Shown in pieces: positions 35,354 through 44,385 of a stretch of 64,000 nucleotides of DNA. Origin of the DNA: Microbacterium sp. Nx66 (GTDB taxonomy: Bacteria; Actinomycetota; Actinomycetes; Actinomycetales; Microbacteriaceae); the NCBI RefSeq assembly GCF_904066215.1, contig NZ_LR880474.1:186001-250000 (forward strand), in the 5' to 3' direction. The position numbers and the translations under genes were made by a program. How positions within the stretch are numbered: position 1 is the first letter of the stretch; each line of letters opens with the position of its first letter. Under the pieces are notes generated by a model. That model did no database searches and had not been told where the DNA came from. It saw only the letters and a list, made by a program, of their open reading frames with translations.

Positions 35354-36117
35354 CCACGATCGACACCGGTCTCATCCTCAGCGCGCCGGTCAACCTGCGC
35401 GACCTCGGCGGCATCGCCATCGACGGCGGGGTGCTCCGTCCGGGTCTGGCCATCCGTACCGACGACCTCGCCTATGTGACCGCGGAGGTCGCGGACGAGC
35501 TCCTCGCAGGCGGGCTGACGGCCATCATCGACCTGCGCTCGCCGCTCGAGGTCGCGGTCACCGGCCGCGGTCCCCTCGGCGAGCACCCGGTCGCGTACCA
35601 CCACCTCCCCCTGATCGCCGATGTCGGCGCATCGATGGATCGGGAGCACCCGGCGCTGACGCACGAGGCCATGGGGCTGATGTACCTGCGCATGGTGGAG
35701 GGCGCCGCGCCGCAGCTCGTGACCGCGCTCAACGTCATCGCGCACACCCCGGGAGCGACGGCGTTCCACTGTGCGGCGGGGCGCGACCGCACGGGAGTCC
35801 TCGCCGCGATGCTGCTGCTCGCCCTCGGGGCTGGGGACGACGACATCGTGGCCGACTACGCGCGCACCGGCGACAACATGGTCGCGATCATGGCCCGCAC
35901 CGCTCCGGTCATGGGGGCGATGTGGAAAGCGCTCGGCTTCGACCTCGACGCGCGGGACGCGTCGTCGGCGCTGCTGGAGGGGTCGATGGACGTGTCCATG
36001 CGCAGCCTCCTCGACACGCTCCGGGCTCAGCACGGCGACCCGCTGGCTCCGCTCCGCGCGGCCGGGCTGTCTGACGCGACCATCGTCCGGTTGCGCGAGC
36101 GGGCGCTCGGGGCATGA
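35350..36117 (+). CDS. Tyrosine-phosphatase-like phosphohydrolase
   Basis: A 255-residue protein of the bacterial tyrosine/serine phosphatase family. The P-loop HCAAGRDRTG gives nucleophile Cys141 and Arg147, Asp61 lies in IIDLRSP, and the N-terminal NLRDLGG is a family hallmark. It is translated from an ATGA overlap with the permease. Its fixed place in a phosphonate-type importer operon suggests it removes phosphate from the imported organophosphate rather than acting in signalling. That is inference. Confidence 0.85.
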   Translation: MTTIDTGLILSAPVNLRDLGGIAIDGGVLRPGLAIRTDDLAYVTAEVADELLAGGLTAIIDLRSPLEVAVTGRGPLGEHPVAYHHLPLIADVGASMDREHPALTHEAMGLMYLRMVEGAAPQLVTALNVIAHTPGATAFHCAAGRDRTGVLAAMLLLALGAGDDDIVADYARTGDNMVAIMARTAPVMGAMWKALGFDLDARDASSALLEGSMDVSMRSLLDTLRAQHGDPLAPLRAAGLSDATIVRLRERALGA

Positions 36118-36734
36118 CCGTCGTGACGCCTTCGGGCGTGGGGCGCCGCCGCCCCGGACGTCCGCGCGACGAGGACATCGATGCACAGATCGTCGCTGCC
36201 ACGCTGGACATCATCGATGCGGGCGAGGATGTGACGGTCGCGCGGGTCGTCGCCCGGAGCGGCGTGAGCCGGGCGGCGCTGTACCGGCGCTGGCCGTCAC
36301 TCACGACGCTGATCGCTGCGGCGCTCGACGTGGGCCGGGAGGTTCCGCCGGAGTACCCGATCGATGCCGACCTGCGCGAGATCCTCCTCACCGGCCTCGG
36401 GCTCGGCGCGGAGGGCGTGGCCCCGTCCGCGCCCGGCTATTCCGAGGAGCGGTTCCGTCAGCGCATCCGTCTCGTCATGTCCGATCGGGGTCTGCAGAAG
36501 GCCTACTGGGAGTCGCACGTCTCCCGCCGTCGGGTTCCGCTGCAGAACGCGCTGCGCGCCGGTGTTGTGCGCGGCGAGCTCCGGGCGGATCTCGACGTCG
36601 AGGCCTGCTTCGACGCGGTGGCCGGTGTCGCGTACTACCAGCTGGTCGTCCGCGGCGACCGCATCAGCGACCCGGCCGTCGTGGCTCGCCTGCGCGCCGC
36701 CATCGAGGTGATCTGGCGCGGCATGGTGGTCTGA
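36114..36734 (+). CDS. TetR-family transcriptional regulator
   Basis: A 206-residue regulator. The HTH spans about residues 25-70 (VARVVARSGVSRAALYRRWPS). The C-terminal helical ligand domain is of the TetR_C type with YYQLVVRGD. It is coupled by ATGA to the phosphatase gene, so it is the likely regulator of this transporter operon. Repeats at 32709-32765 are possible targets. Confidence 0.88.
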   Translation: MTVVTPSGVGRRRPGRPRDEDIDAQIVAATLDIIDAGEDVTVARVVARSGVSRAALYRRWPSLTTLIAAALDVGREVPPEYPIDADLREILLTGLGLGAEGVAPSAPGYSEERFRQRIRLVMSDRGLQKAYWESHVSRRRVPLQNALRAGVVRGELRADLDVEACFDAVAGVAYYQLVVRGDRISDPAVVARLRAAIEVIWRGMVV

Positions 36735-36759
36735 CGGCGACCCACGCGCGGTCCCGAGA

Positions 36760-36843
36760 GGCACAGCTTCGGAGATCCGGGCCGACACGCCGTCGACAGG
36801 TTCCGTTCGACGGCGTGTCGCCTGCGGTCTCCGAAGCTGTGCC
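36760..36843. repeat. Family A palindromic repeat, copy 3
   Basis: Outer arms of 16 bp (36760-36775 and 36828-36843) and perfect inner arms of 14 bp (36783-36796 and 36807-36820) make one long hairpin between convergent genes. It shares the ACGGCGTGTCGCC core and TCTCCGAAG arm with the copies near 10.4-10.9 kb. Confidence 0.75.
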
Positions 36844-36857
36844 CGGCCGACGCGGGT

Positions 36858-37295
36858 TCAGGCCTGCGTGAGGTCCTGCGCGAGCATGAGGATGATGCCG
36901 CTGGGGCCGCGGAGGTAGGTCAGTCGGTAGATGTCCCGGTAGTTCGCGACGCCGCGCAGGGGATGGAACCCGTGCCGCGCGGCGATGGCGAGGGAGGCGT
37001 CGATGTCGTCGACGGAGAAGGCGATCCGGTGCATGCCGATCTCGTTCGGCCTCGTCGGCTCCGTCTCGATCGCGTCCGGATGGATGTACTCGAAGAGCTC
37101 GATCTGCCCGCGCCCGTCCGGGGTCTGCAGCACGGCGATCCGCGCGTGGTTCCCGTCGAGTCCGACCGCGGTGGACGCCCACTCGCCGCTGACCTCGTCC
37201 CGTCCGACCACGGACAGCCCCAGGTCGGTGAAGAAGGCGATGGTGGCGTCGAGGTCGCGCACGGCGATCCCGATGTTCTCGAGGGCGATGGCCAT
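36858..37295 (-). CDS. VOC-family protein (glyoxalase/methylmalonyl-CoA-epimerase-like)
   Basis: 145 residues in two beta-alpha-beta-beta-beta modules. The opening IALENIGIAVRDLDATIAFF and RIAFSVDDIDASLA at the start of module two are typical of the vicinal-oxygen-chelate superfamily, with likely metal ligands near Glu75 and His94. A TAGCAT box seven bases upstream of the ATG suggests a nearly leaderless mRNA. Substrate unknown. Confidence 0.82.
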   Translation of the reverse strand: MAIALENIGIAVRDLDATIAFFTDLGLSVVGRDEVSGEWASTAVGLDGNHARIAVLQTPDGRGQIELFEYIHPDAIETEPTRPNEIGMHRIAFSVDDIDASLAIAARHGFHPLRGVANYRDIYRLTYLRGPSGIILMLAQDLTQA

Positions 37296-37316
37296 GCCCG
37301 CGATGCTACTCCGGCG

Positions 37317-37661
37317 TCAGCGACCGAGCTTCTCGGCGCAGGCCACGCAGTATTCCGCGAACGGCCGTACCTCCAGGCGCTCCGGCGGGATAGGCCTGCC
37401 GCAGTGCGCGCAGATGCCGTAGGTCCCGGCGTCCATCCGCATCAGCGCCTCGTCCACCTGGCGGAGCTCCGCCTGCGCCGCCTCGGCGAGCCCCGACAGT
37501 CGCGACCACTCCGACGAGAGCGTCACCCCCTCCGGGTCGTGCTCGTCGTCGTCGTTCGAGCCCTCGCGATCGTGCATGAGCTCCGCGAGGGTGGCCGCCG
37601 TCGCCGTGACGCGAGCCGCGGCCTCGGCGCGACGCTCTTCCAACAGCGCTCGCAGATCCAT
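37317..37661 (-). CDS. DksA/TraR-family C4 zinc-finger protein
   Basis: 114 residues. A coiled-coil N-terminal half is followed by a C4 zinc finger, CAHC then CVAC, with the GTYGICxxCGRPIPPERL signature. Proteins of this type are usually linked to RNA polymerase secondary-channel control in proteobacteria. In actinobacteria their role is less clear, and the acidic residues at the coiled-coil tip would need checking. It appears to be transcribed leaderless. Confidence 0.88.
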   Translation of the reverse strand: MDLRALLEERRAEAAARVTATAATLAELMHDREGSNDDDEHDPEGVTLSSEWSRLSGLAEAAQAELRQVDEALMRMDAGTYGICAHCGRPIPPERLEVRPFAEYCVACAEKLGR

Positions 37662-37667
37662 CCGCCC

Positions 37668-37673
37668 ACTCTA
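37668..37673 (-). promoter_or_regulatory. -10 element placing the DksA/TraR gene on a leaderless mRNA
   Basis: TAGAGT on the minus strand ends exactly six bases before the ATG at 37661, so the start codon would be +1. Confidence 0.5.
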
Positions 37674-37703
37674 GGCCCGGCGACACTCACGTCGTCGCGG
37701 GTC

Positions 37704-37757
37704 CAGGCGTCCGCGCCGATTCAGGCGACACAGGCAGCAAGTGCCTGAACTCCCGCG
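37704..37757. repeat. Family C repeat, copy 2
   Basis: CAGGCGTCCGCGCC, then TCAGGCGACA, then GTGCCTGAACTCCCGCG. It is nearly identical to the copy 104 bp downstream and related to the one at 30001. Confidence 0.7.
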
Positions 37758-37807
37758 CCTGCCTGTCCTCTCCTGAACGCCTGCGCCCGCGACGGCGCGC
37801 GCAGGGT

Positions 37808-37861
37808 CAGGCATCCGCGCGGCATCAGGCGACACCAGCAGCAGGTGCCTGAACCCGCGCG
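37808..37861. repeat. Family C repeat, copy 3
   Basis: CAGGCATCCGCGCG, then TCAGGCGACA, then GTGCCTGAACCCGCGCG, followed by a further half unit to 37879. It lies between the DksA/TraR promoter and the MMPL stop; no gene is seen in 37674-37889. Confidence 0.7.
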
Positions 37862-37889
37862 AACGCCTGAACCCGCGCGTGACCGCGAT

Positions 37890-40424
37890 TCAGCCGCGGG
37901 TGCGCGGAGCCTCTACGGTGGGCACGGAGTCGGTGTGCACGCTGGGGTGGTCCCGCTCCAGCGCCGCGCCCTCCATGTCGACGTTCGGGATGATGCGGTC
38001 GAGCCACTTCGGCAGCCACCAGGCCGAGCGTCCGAGCAGGTGCATGAGCGCGGGCATCAGCAGCATCCGCACGACAAACGCGTCGAGCAGCACGCCGAAC
38101 GCGAGGCCGAACCCGATGGACCGGATGATGGTCGACTCCGAGAACACGAACCCGCCGAACACCGACACCATGATGAGCGCGGCCGCGATGACCACCGAGC
38201 GCCCGGCTCGGAAGCCCTGGGCCACGGCATCGCGCGCGGAGGCGCCGTGCACATAGGCCTCCCGCATCCCCGAGGCGAGGAAGAGCTGGTAGTCCATGGC
38301 CAGTCCGAACAGGATGCCGACGAGGATCACCGGCAGGAAGCTCAGGATCGGACCGGTGCTGTGCAACCCGATGAGGTCGGCGCCCCACCCCCACTGGAAC
38401 ACCGCGACGATGAGCCCGTACGTCGCGAACAGCGACAGCACGAACCCTCCCGTGGCGATGAGCGGCACGAGCAGTGAGCGGAACACGACGATCATGATGA
38501 GCAGCGACAGTCCCACGACGACCACGAGGTACAGCGGCAGCACGCTCGCCAGGGCCTCGGAGATGTCGATGTTCGTGGCAGCCTGCCCGGCGACGCCGAG
38601 GGTGATGCCGCCGTCGATCTCGGGGAGACCTCGCAGATCCTGCACCAGTTTCTCGGTGGAGGCGCTGTTCGGGCCCTCGGCAGGAAGCACCTGGAAGGCG
38701 AGGAGCGTGTTGTCGTCCGACGTCGCGATGGGAGCGACCGCGACCACGTCGTCCTGCTCCGCGATCTTCTCGGCCACGGTCACCTGGGTGGCCAGCAGGT
38801 CGTCGTCGCTCACGGCGTCGTCGAGGGTCGCGGTCACCAGGAGCGGCCCGTTCGCACCCTCGCCGAACTGCTCGTCGACGGTCTGGAACGCGCGGTAGCT
38901 GGTGGAGTCGGCGGGTTCGCTCGACCCGTCCGGGAGGCCGAGGCGCATCGACATCGCGGGGATCGCGATCACGAGCAGCGCGATGACGCTGACGAGGGCG
39001 GTGACGACCGCGCGCAGCGTCGACATCCGGCGCACGGGCTTTCCGGCCGCGTGCTCCTGGCCGATGGTCGCCCGCGCCTTGCGGCCGAGCAGGCGGGTGC
39101 CGACGAGGCCGAGGATCGCCGGGGCGAGGGTCACGGCCACGAGCACGGCGACCGCGACGCAGACCGCGCCCACCGTGCCCATGAGGCCGAGGAACGGCAC
39201 GCCCGTCACGTTGAGCGCGAGGAGCGCGACGATGACCGTGGTCCCCGCGAACACCACCGCGGTCCCGGAGGTGCCGGTGGCCAGACCGATGGACTCGCGC
39301 ACGGGCGACCCGGCCAGCAGCTGCTTGCGGTGCCGGTTCACGATGAAGAGGGAGTAGTCGATGCCGACCGCCAGCCCCAGCATCACGCCGAGGACGGGAG
39401 TGACCGAGGCCATGTCGACGACGCCGGAGAACGCGAGCGACGCCGTGACGCCCACGCCGACGCCGACCACGGCCGTGACGATCGGAAGGGCCGCACCGAT
39501 CAGCGAGCCGAGCATGACGATGAGCACGACCGCGGCGAACGCGAGACCGATGGCTTCGCCGACGCCGAAGATCTCCGGCACACCCTGGGCGATGTCGGTG
39601 CCGAAGTCGACCGTGACGCCGTCGATCTCCTCGTCCTGGAAGTGGGCGATGGTGCTCTGCTTGGTCTCTTCGGCGAGTTCCAGGCGCGGGTCGACGAAGG
39701 AGACGTTGACGATCGCCGTGGAGCCGTCCTCCGAGACGACGCCGATGCCCTCCGAGAGGTTGAGAAGGGTCGTTCCGAGCTCCAGCTGCTCCGCACTGTC
39801 GGCGAGCTCGTCGCGGTTCGCGTCGATGGTGGCCTGCTGGGCCTCGAGCTGCGCGAGCCGGGCGTTCAGCTCCGCGAGCTGCGCGTCGAGCGCGGCAGTC
39901 TGCTCGGGCGGTGCACCGGCGGCGTTGGCCTGAGCCCGCGCTCCTTCGAGCTGGGTGATCCCGGTCTCGAGCTGGGCGCGGCCGTCGTCGAGCTGGGCCT
40001 GGCCGGCGTCGAGCTGCGCGCGGCCGTCGTCGAGCTGGGCCTGTCCGTCTGTCAACTCCTTCGCCTGCTCGTCCTGCTGCCGCTGGGCGTCGAACGGGTC
40101 GACGACGGAGGCGACGCCGTCGAGGTCCTCCGCGCTCGCGGCGAGGTCGGAGATCGCCTGCTTCTGCTCGTCGGTGAACGGCTCGCCGTCGTCCGTCCGG
40201 TAGACGACCGTCCCGGTGCCGCCGGCGGTGTCCGGCAACTTGTCGGCGAGCTGATCGGTGACCTCGCCGGACGCGGTGCCCGGGATGTCGAAGCTGTTGC
40301 TCAGCGTGCCGCCGAACGTGAGGAAGGCGCCGACGCCGAGCCCGAGGATGAGCACCCAGGAGACGATCACCGTCCATGCTTTGCGCGCAGCGAAAGAACC
40401 CAGACGGAACAGCAGTGAAGCCAC
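37890..40424 (-). CDS. MMPL-family RND-type transporter
   Basis: 844 residues from GTG 40424, which has AAGGAG five bases upstream; an ATG nine codons earlier lacks one. Two halves of six membrane segments each surround large extracytoplasmic domains. The first such domain holds an unusual run of heptads of the form LDDGRAQ or LDAGQAQ (about residues 124-165), then a longer coiled coil to ~215. Probably exports lipids or drugs. It is divergent from a TetR regulator at 40493, its likely repressor. Confidence 0.9.
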   Translation of the reverse strand: MASLLFRLGSFAARKAWTVIVSWVLILGLGVGAFLTFGGTLSNSFDIPGTASGEVTDQLADKLPDTAGGTGTVVYRTDDGEPFTDEQKQAISDLAASAEDLDGVASVVDPFDAQRQQDEQAKELTDGQAQLDDGRAQLDAGQAQLDDGRAQLETGITQLEGARAQANAAGAPPEQTAALDAQLAELNARLAQLEAQQATIDANRDELADSAEQLELGTTLLNLSEGIGVVSEDGSTAIVNVSFVDPRLELAEETKQSTIAHFQDEEIDGVTVDFGTDIAQGVPEIFGVGEAIGLAFAAVVLIVMLGSLIGAALPIVTAVVGVGVGVTASLAFSGVVDMASVTPVLGVMLGLAVGIDYSLFIVNRHRKQLLAGSPVRESIGLATGTSGTAVVFAGTTVIVALLALNVTGVPFLGLMGTVGAVCVAVAVLVAVTLAPAILGLVGTRLLGRKARATIGQEHAAGKPVRRMSTLRAVVTALVSVIALLVIAIPAMSMRLGLPDGSSEPADSTSYRAFQTVDEQFGEGANGPLLVTATLDDAVSDDDLLATQVTVAEKIAEQDDVVAVAPIATSDDNTLLAFQVLPAEGPNSASTEKLVQDLRGLPEIDGGITLGVAGQAATNIDISEALASVLPLYLVVVVGLSLLIMIVVFRSLLVPLIATGGFVLSLFATYGLIVAVFQWGWGADLIGLHSTGPILSFLPVILVGILFGLAMDYQLFLASGMREAYVHGASARDAVAQGFRAGRSVVIAAALIMVSVFGGFVFSESTIIRSIGFGLAFGVLLDAFVVRMLLMPALMHLLGRSAWWLPKWLDRIIPNVDMEGAALERDHPSVHTDSVPTVEAPRTRG

Positions 40425-40451
40425 GTGATCTCCTTCAGACGAAAAGAGCAT

Positions 40452-40465
40452 ACGGCACGTCTCGT
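40452..40465. promoter_or_regulatory. Candidate TetR operator between MMPL and TetR genes
   Basis: ACGGCACGTCTCGT is a palindrome of the form ACGnnACGTnnCGT, between the divergent starts at 40424 and 40493. Confidence 0.45.
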
Positions 40466-40480
40466 CTAGGGATCTGTGGC

Positions 40481-40486
40481 TATCCT
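40481..40486 (+). promoter_or_regulatory. -10 element of leaderless TetR gene
   Basis: TATCCT ends six bases before the ATG at 40493, so the A of ATG would be +1. No ribosome site is present. Confidence 0.5.
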
Positions 40487-40492
40487 GAACGC

Positions 40493-41065
40493 ATGGTGAA
40501 CGAGCATCGCAGCGGCCCCGTGCGCAGCACCGCGGCCCGCGAGGCGATCCTCGACGCGACGGCCCGGCTCTTCCACAATCAGGGGTACGACCGGCTCACG
40601 ATCGAGGGCATCGCCAAGGAGGCCAAGGTCGGCAAGCAGACCATCTACCGCTGGTGGCCGTCGCGGGGTGCGCTCATCGGGGAGTGCCTGGCCGAGGGGC
40701 GACTCATCCCCGTGGACTTCGTCGTTCCCGACACCGGAGACCTCTCCGCCGACGTGGAGACCTGGCTGCGGAGCGTGCTCTCCATCCTCGAGAAACCCCA
40801 GGGCGGTGTGCTGCTGCGGTCGCTCGTGGCTGCGGCGACCGAGGACGCCTCGGTCGGCGCGCACCTCGGGGAGAGCCTCGGGGTGGAGAAGTACCTGTCG
40901 GAGCGCCTCCGCGGGGGCATCCGGGACGGTCAGCTGCCGGAGGACGCCCCGGTCGAGCAGCTCGGCCGCGCGATCCTCGGGGCCATCATCGTGGAGTCCC
41001 TCGGCCGCGAGGCCCACGATCCGGGTTCCGTCGTCGCCCTGACCCGCTACCTCTTCGCCCGCTGA
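40493..41065 (+). CDS. TetR-family transcriptional regulator
   Basis: 190 residues. The HTH (about 20-62) contains IAKEAKVGKQTIYRWWPS, and the C-terminal domain is of the TetR_C type seen in regulators of exporters. It is divergent from the MMPL transporter and probably represses it and itself through the palindrome at 40452. It is related in sequence to the TetR at 51473, with a shared TIEGxAxEAxVxKQTIYRWWPS stretch. Confidence 0.88.
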   Translation: MVNEHRSGPVRSTAAREAILDATARLFHNQGYDRLTIEGIAKEAKVGKQTIYRWWPSRGALIGECLAEGRLIPVDFVVPDTGDLSADVETWLRSVLSILEKPQGGVLLRSLVAAATEDASVGAHLGESLGVEKYLSERLRGGIRDGQLPEDAPVEQLGRAILGAIIVESLGREAHDPGSVVALTRYLFAR

Positions 41066-41143
41066 GGTCGCGGATCCGCACGAGGTCGCATGGGTTCCTG
41101 GAATCCCTGCGGCCCGGGTGCGAATCTGCGACGTAACGCCAGG

Positions 41144-41287
41144 TCAGCCGAGGAGGATGGTGAGCACGGTCGCGCCGCCGCCACCGAGGATCAGTGCCAC
41201 GATGACGGTCCACGCGATGATGCGGATGCGCCGGTTGCGCTTCTCGCCGAGGTCGCCGTAGTCCTCGCTGAGGCCGTCGCCGCTCAT
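41144..41287 (-). CDS. Small single-pass membrane protein
   Basis: 47 residues: a charged N-terminus (EKRNRRIRI) and one C-terminal hydrophobic helix of about 20 residues ending at ILLG. Its ATG overlaps the purL stop (ATGA), which supports translation. No known function; possibly simply co-transcribed with purL. Confidence 0.65.
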   Translation of the reverse strand: MSGDGLSEDYGDLGEKRNRRIRIIAWTVIVALILGGGGATVLTILLG

Positions 41288-43614
41288 CAGGCCACCGGCT
41301 CCGTGACGGTCGGACCGAAGTACGACGGCAGCGTGGCCTGCGAGCGCTCGCGGAGCTCGGCGGCCGAGACGGTGAAGACGTCCTGCACCTCGAGCTGTGG
41401 CTCGCTGTCCGTGACGCCGATGCGGGCGACCGGGTAGCCGCGGCCCTCGCAGAGACCTCGGAACTTCACGTCGTCCTCGCGGGGGACGGTCACGAGCACG
41501 CGGCCGGTCGACTCGGAGAACAGGGCGGTCGCGGCGTCCACGCCATCGCGTTCGATGATTTCGTTCAGCCAGACGCGGGCACCGACGCCGAAGCGCATGA
41601 CACCCTCGGCCAGGGCCTGGGCGAGACCACCCTCCGAGAGGTCGTGCGCCGAGGAGATGAGCCACTCGTCACGGGCCGCGGCGAGTAGTCCGGCCAGGCG
41701 CTTCTCGCCCGCGAGGTCGACCTTCGGCGGGCGGCCGCCGAGGTGCTGGTGCACGACGTCGGCCCACGCGGAGCCGGACAGCTCGGTCGAAGTCGTGCCG
41801 AGCAGGTAGATGTTCTGCCCCTCGTCCTGCCAGCCGGACGGGATGCGGCGGGAGACGTCGTCGATGATGCCCAGCACGCCGACGAGCGGCGTCGGGTGGA
41901 TCGGCACGTCGCCGGTCTGGTTGTAGAACGAGACGTTACCGCCCGTGACCGGGGTGCCCAGCTCGTAGCAGCCGTCCGCGAGGCCGTCGACGGTCTGCCC
42001 GAACTGCCACATGACCTCGGGGTTCTCGGGGGAGCCGAAGTTCAGGCAGTCGGTGATGGCCGTCGGCACGGCGCCGGTGACGGCGACGTTCCGGTAGGCC
42101 TCGGCCAGCGCGAGCTGCGCGCCCGCATAGGGGTCGAGCTGGCAGTAGCGGCCATTGGCGTCCGTCGAGACCGCGAAGCCCAGGCCGGATTCCTCGTCCA
42201 CGCGGATCATGCCGGCGTCGTCGGGGAAGCTCAGGGCCGTGTTGCCGAGCACGTAGTAGTCGTACTGGTTCGTGATCCAGCTCGTGTCCGCGAGGTTCGG
42301 GGAGGCGACGAGGGCGAGGAACTGTTCGCGGAGCGTCTCCGGGTCGTTTGCCCGCGGCAGGTTCTCGGCGGCGTCCGCCTGCAGGGCGTCGATCCACGTC
42401 GGGTAGGCGACGGGACGGTCGTAGACGGGGCCGTCGACCGCGACGGTCGAGGGGTCGACGTCGACGATGCGCTCGCCCTGCCAGTCGATGATGAGGCGTC
42501 CGTCGCCGGTGACCTCGCCGAGCACGGAGGTCTCGACCTCCCACTTGTTCACGACGGCCAGGAAGGCGTCGAGCTTCTCGGGGGCGACGATCGCCATCAT
42601 GCGCTCCTGCGACTCCGACATGAGGATCTCCTCGGCCGTGAGCGTGGGGTCGCGCAGCAGCACGTTGTCGAGGGAGACCTTCATGCCGCTGTTGCCGTTG
42701 GCAGCGAGCTCGCTCGTCGCGCACGAGATGCCGGCGGCGCCGAGGTCCTGGATCGCCTCGACGAGCTCGCCGCGGTACAGCTCCAGGCAGCACTCGATGA
42801 GCACCTTCTCGGCGAACGGGTCTCCCACCTGCACCGCGGGGCGCTTCGTGGGGCCGCCGTCGGCGAACGTGTCGGAGGCCAGGATGCTCGCGCCGCCGAT
42901 GCCGTCGCCGCCGGTGCGGGCACCGAACAGGACGACCTTGTTGCCGACGCCGGTGGCGTTCGCGAGCTTGAGGTCTTCGTGGCGCAGCACGCCCACCGCG
43001 AGCGCGTTCACGAGCGGGTTGGCCTGGTAGACGCTGTCGAAGACGGTCTCGCCGCCGATGTTCGGAAGGCCCAGGCAGTTGCCGTAGAAGCTGATGCCGC
43101 TGGTCACGCCGTGCACGACGCGGGCGGTGTCCGGGTGGTCGATCGCGCCGAAGCGCAGGGCGTCCATGACCGCGACGGGGCGGGCGCCCATCGAGATGAT
43201 GTCGCGGACGATGCCGCCGACACCGGTCGCCGCGCCCTGGAAGGGCTCGATGAACGACGGGTGGTTGTGCGACTCGGCCTTGAAGGTGACGGCCCAGCCC
43301 TCGCCGACGTCGACGACGCCCGCGTTCTGGCCCATGCCGACCATCAGGCGTTCCTTCATCTCGTCGGAGACCTTCTGGCCGAAGCGGCGCAGGTAGTTCT
43401 TGCTCGACTTGTAGGAGCAGTGCTCCGACCACATCACCGAGTACATCGCCAGCTCGCCCGAGGTGGGGCGGCGGCCGAGGATCTCCTTGATGCGCGCGTA
43501 CTCGTCGTCCTTGAGCCCGAGGGCGCCGTACGGCTGCTCCTTCTCGGGCGTCGCGATCGCGTTCTCGACGGAGTCGGGGACGTGCTGGGGGGAAGGTGCA
43601 GGGGCGGTGGTCAC
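41287..43614 (-). CDS. purL: Phosphoribosylformylglycinamidine synthase subunit PurL
   Basis: A 775-residue small-type PurL, which acts with PurS and PurQ in purine synthesis (FGAR to FGAM). Visible signatures: [18 protein letters not shown] near the N-terminus, [24 protein letters not shown], and [13 protein letters not shown]. The start is GTG 43614, five bases after GGAG; GTG 43620 is less likely. purS and purQ are not in the window. Confidence 0.96.
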   Translation of the reverse strand: MTTAPAPSPQHVPDSVENAIATPEKEQPYGALGLKDDEYARIKEILGRRPTSGELAMYSVMWSEHCSYKSSKNYLRRFGQKVSDEMKERLMVGMGQNAGVVDVGEGWAVTFKAESHNHPSFIEPFQGAATGVGGIVRDIISMGARPVAVMDALRFGAIDHPDTARVVHGVTSGISFYGNCLGLPNIGGETVFDSVYQANPLVNALAVGVLRHEDLKLANATGVGNKVVLFGARTGGDGIGGASILASDTFADGGPTKRPAVQVGDPFAEKVLIECCLELYRGELVEAIQDLGAAGISCATSELAANGNSGMKVSLDNVLLRDPTLTAEEILMSESQERMMAIVAPEKLDAFLAVVNKWEVETSVLGEVTGDGRLIIDWQGERIVDVDPSTVAVDGPVYDRPVAYPTWIDALQADAAENLPRANDPETLREQFLALVASPNLADTSWITNQYDYYVLGNTALSFPDDAGMIRVDEESGLGFAVSTDANGRYCQLDPYAGAQLALAEAYRNVAVTGAVPTAITDCLNFGSPENPEVMWQFGQTVDGLADGCYELGTPVTGGNVSFYNQTGDVPIHPTPLVGVLGIIDDVSRRIPSGWQDEGQNIYLLGTTSTELSGSAWADVVHQHLGGRPPKVDLAGEKRLAGLLAAARDEWLISSAHDLSEGGLAQALAEGVMRFGVGARVWLNEIIERDGVDAATALFSESTGRVLVTVPREDDVKFRGLCEGRGYPVARIGVTDSEPQLEVQDVFTVSAAELRERSQATLPSYFGPTVTEPVA

Positions 43615-43723
43615 GCGCACTCCAAAGGAAGGGGCCGGCGGGGCGTGTTCAGTCTACCGGCGCGGTCGGGGCCGTTCTCTCGTGCGCGCAGTCGCACGGC
43701 GTCGGGGTGGGAAGGCGGCGGCG

Positions 43724-44104
43724 TCATGGCAGCTCGGCGAGGCTCAGGCCCTGTGCGCGTGCGGCGGCCGCCAGCTCACGGTCGAAGGTGAGGAGCGCAG
43801 TGACCACGTCGCCGAGTTCGAGCGCGGCGGCGAGGTGGAGAGCATCCAGAGTGCGGAGCCCTGAGCCTGCCTGGATGGCCGCGGTCAGCGTTTCGTCGTC
43901 GACGGAGACGAGCGCGACGCGGTCGAGGAGATCGACGACGGCTGCGCGGTCGAGGGAACGGCGGTCTGCGATCGCGTGCAGTTCCACGGCGAGGAGGCGC
44001 GAAGAGACGAACTCGCTGCCGTTCGCGAAGGCGCGGACGACCGCTTCCGACCCCTCTTCCTCGATGAGTGCCTTCGCGGCCGCTGAGGTGTCGAGGTAGA
44101 TCAC
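43724..44104 (-). CDS. PIN-domain ribonuclease toxin (VapC-like)
   Basis: 126 residues. The conserved PIN acids are in place: Asp5 (YLDTSA), Glu41 (AVELHA), Asp87 (TLDALHLA) and Asp108 (TFDREL). Such toxins cleave tRNA or other RNA when free of antitoxin. Translated from an ATGA overlap with the antitoxin gene. Confidence 0.9.
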   Translation of the reverse strand: MIYLDTSAAAKALIEEEGSEAVVRAFANGSEFVSSRLLAVELHAIADRRSLDRAAVVDLLDRVALVSVDDETLTAAIQAGSGLRTLDALHLAAALELGDVVTALLTFDRELAAAARAQGLSLAELP

Positions 44105-44355
44105 GACCGGTCGGCCCGAAGTTCGCCGAGGATCTCCGTCACGGACAGCGAGTCCGGCACGGGGGCGTGGCGGAGCGGACCGCTCGCGCGGGGCAGCGTC
44201 ACCCGCCCGTTGGCGATCATGCGAGTCCAGGCCGTCTCGGCGGGCGGCGACAACTCGGCGATCGGGCGCCCGCGGTCTGTCACCGTCAGGTGCTCGCCGG
44301 CGGTGACGCGCGCCAGCACCCGCGCGGTCTGCTGATTCAGTTCGGTCTTCGACAC
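44101..44355 (-). CDS. Phd/YefM-type antitoxin (VapB-like)
   Basis: 84 residues. The start is set at GTG 44355, nine bases after AGGAG; the in-frame ATG 44364 abuts the ribosome site and is too close. The N-terminus, TELNQQTARVLARVTAGEHLTVTDRGRPIAEL, is a Phd-type DNA-binding fold (here named only as the family pattern), and the C-terminus would wrap the PIN toxin. Overlapping palindromes upstream (44386-44404) are probable autoregulatory sites. Confidence 0.85.
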   Translation of the reverse strand: MSKTELNQQTARVLARVTAGEHLTVTDRGRPIAELSPPAETAWTRMIANGRVTLPRASGPLRHAPVPDSLSVTEILGELRADRS

Positions 44356-44385
44356 GGTGCCCATCTCCTCAGGGTAGATCCAAAG

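Noticed and set aside
37825..40377. 850-codon frame overlapping the MMPL gene on the same strand
   Set aside because: Out-of-frame reading of the MMPL gene; Arg/Gly-rich composition, and the other frame shows clear MMPL membrane topology.
41066..41143. Imperfect GGGTTCC/GGAATCCC dyad between the TetR and small membrane genes as a terminator
   Set aside because: The stem is short and bulged, without a U-tract. Convergent genes make a terminator likely here, but this dyad does not support a confident call.
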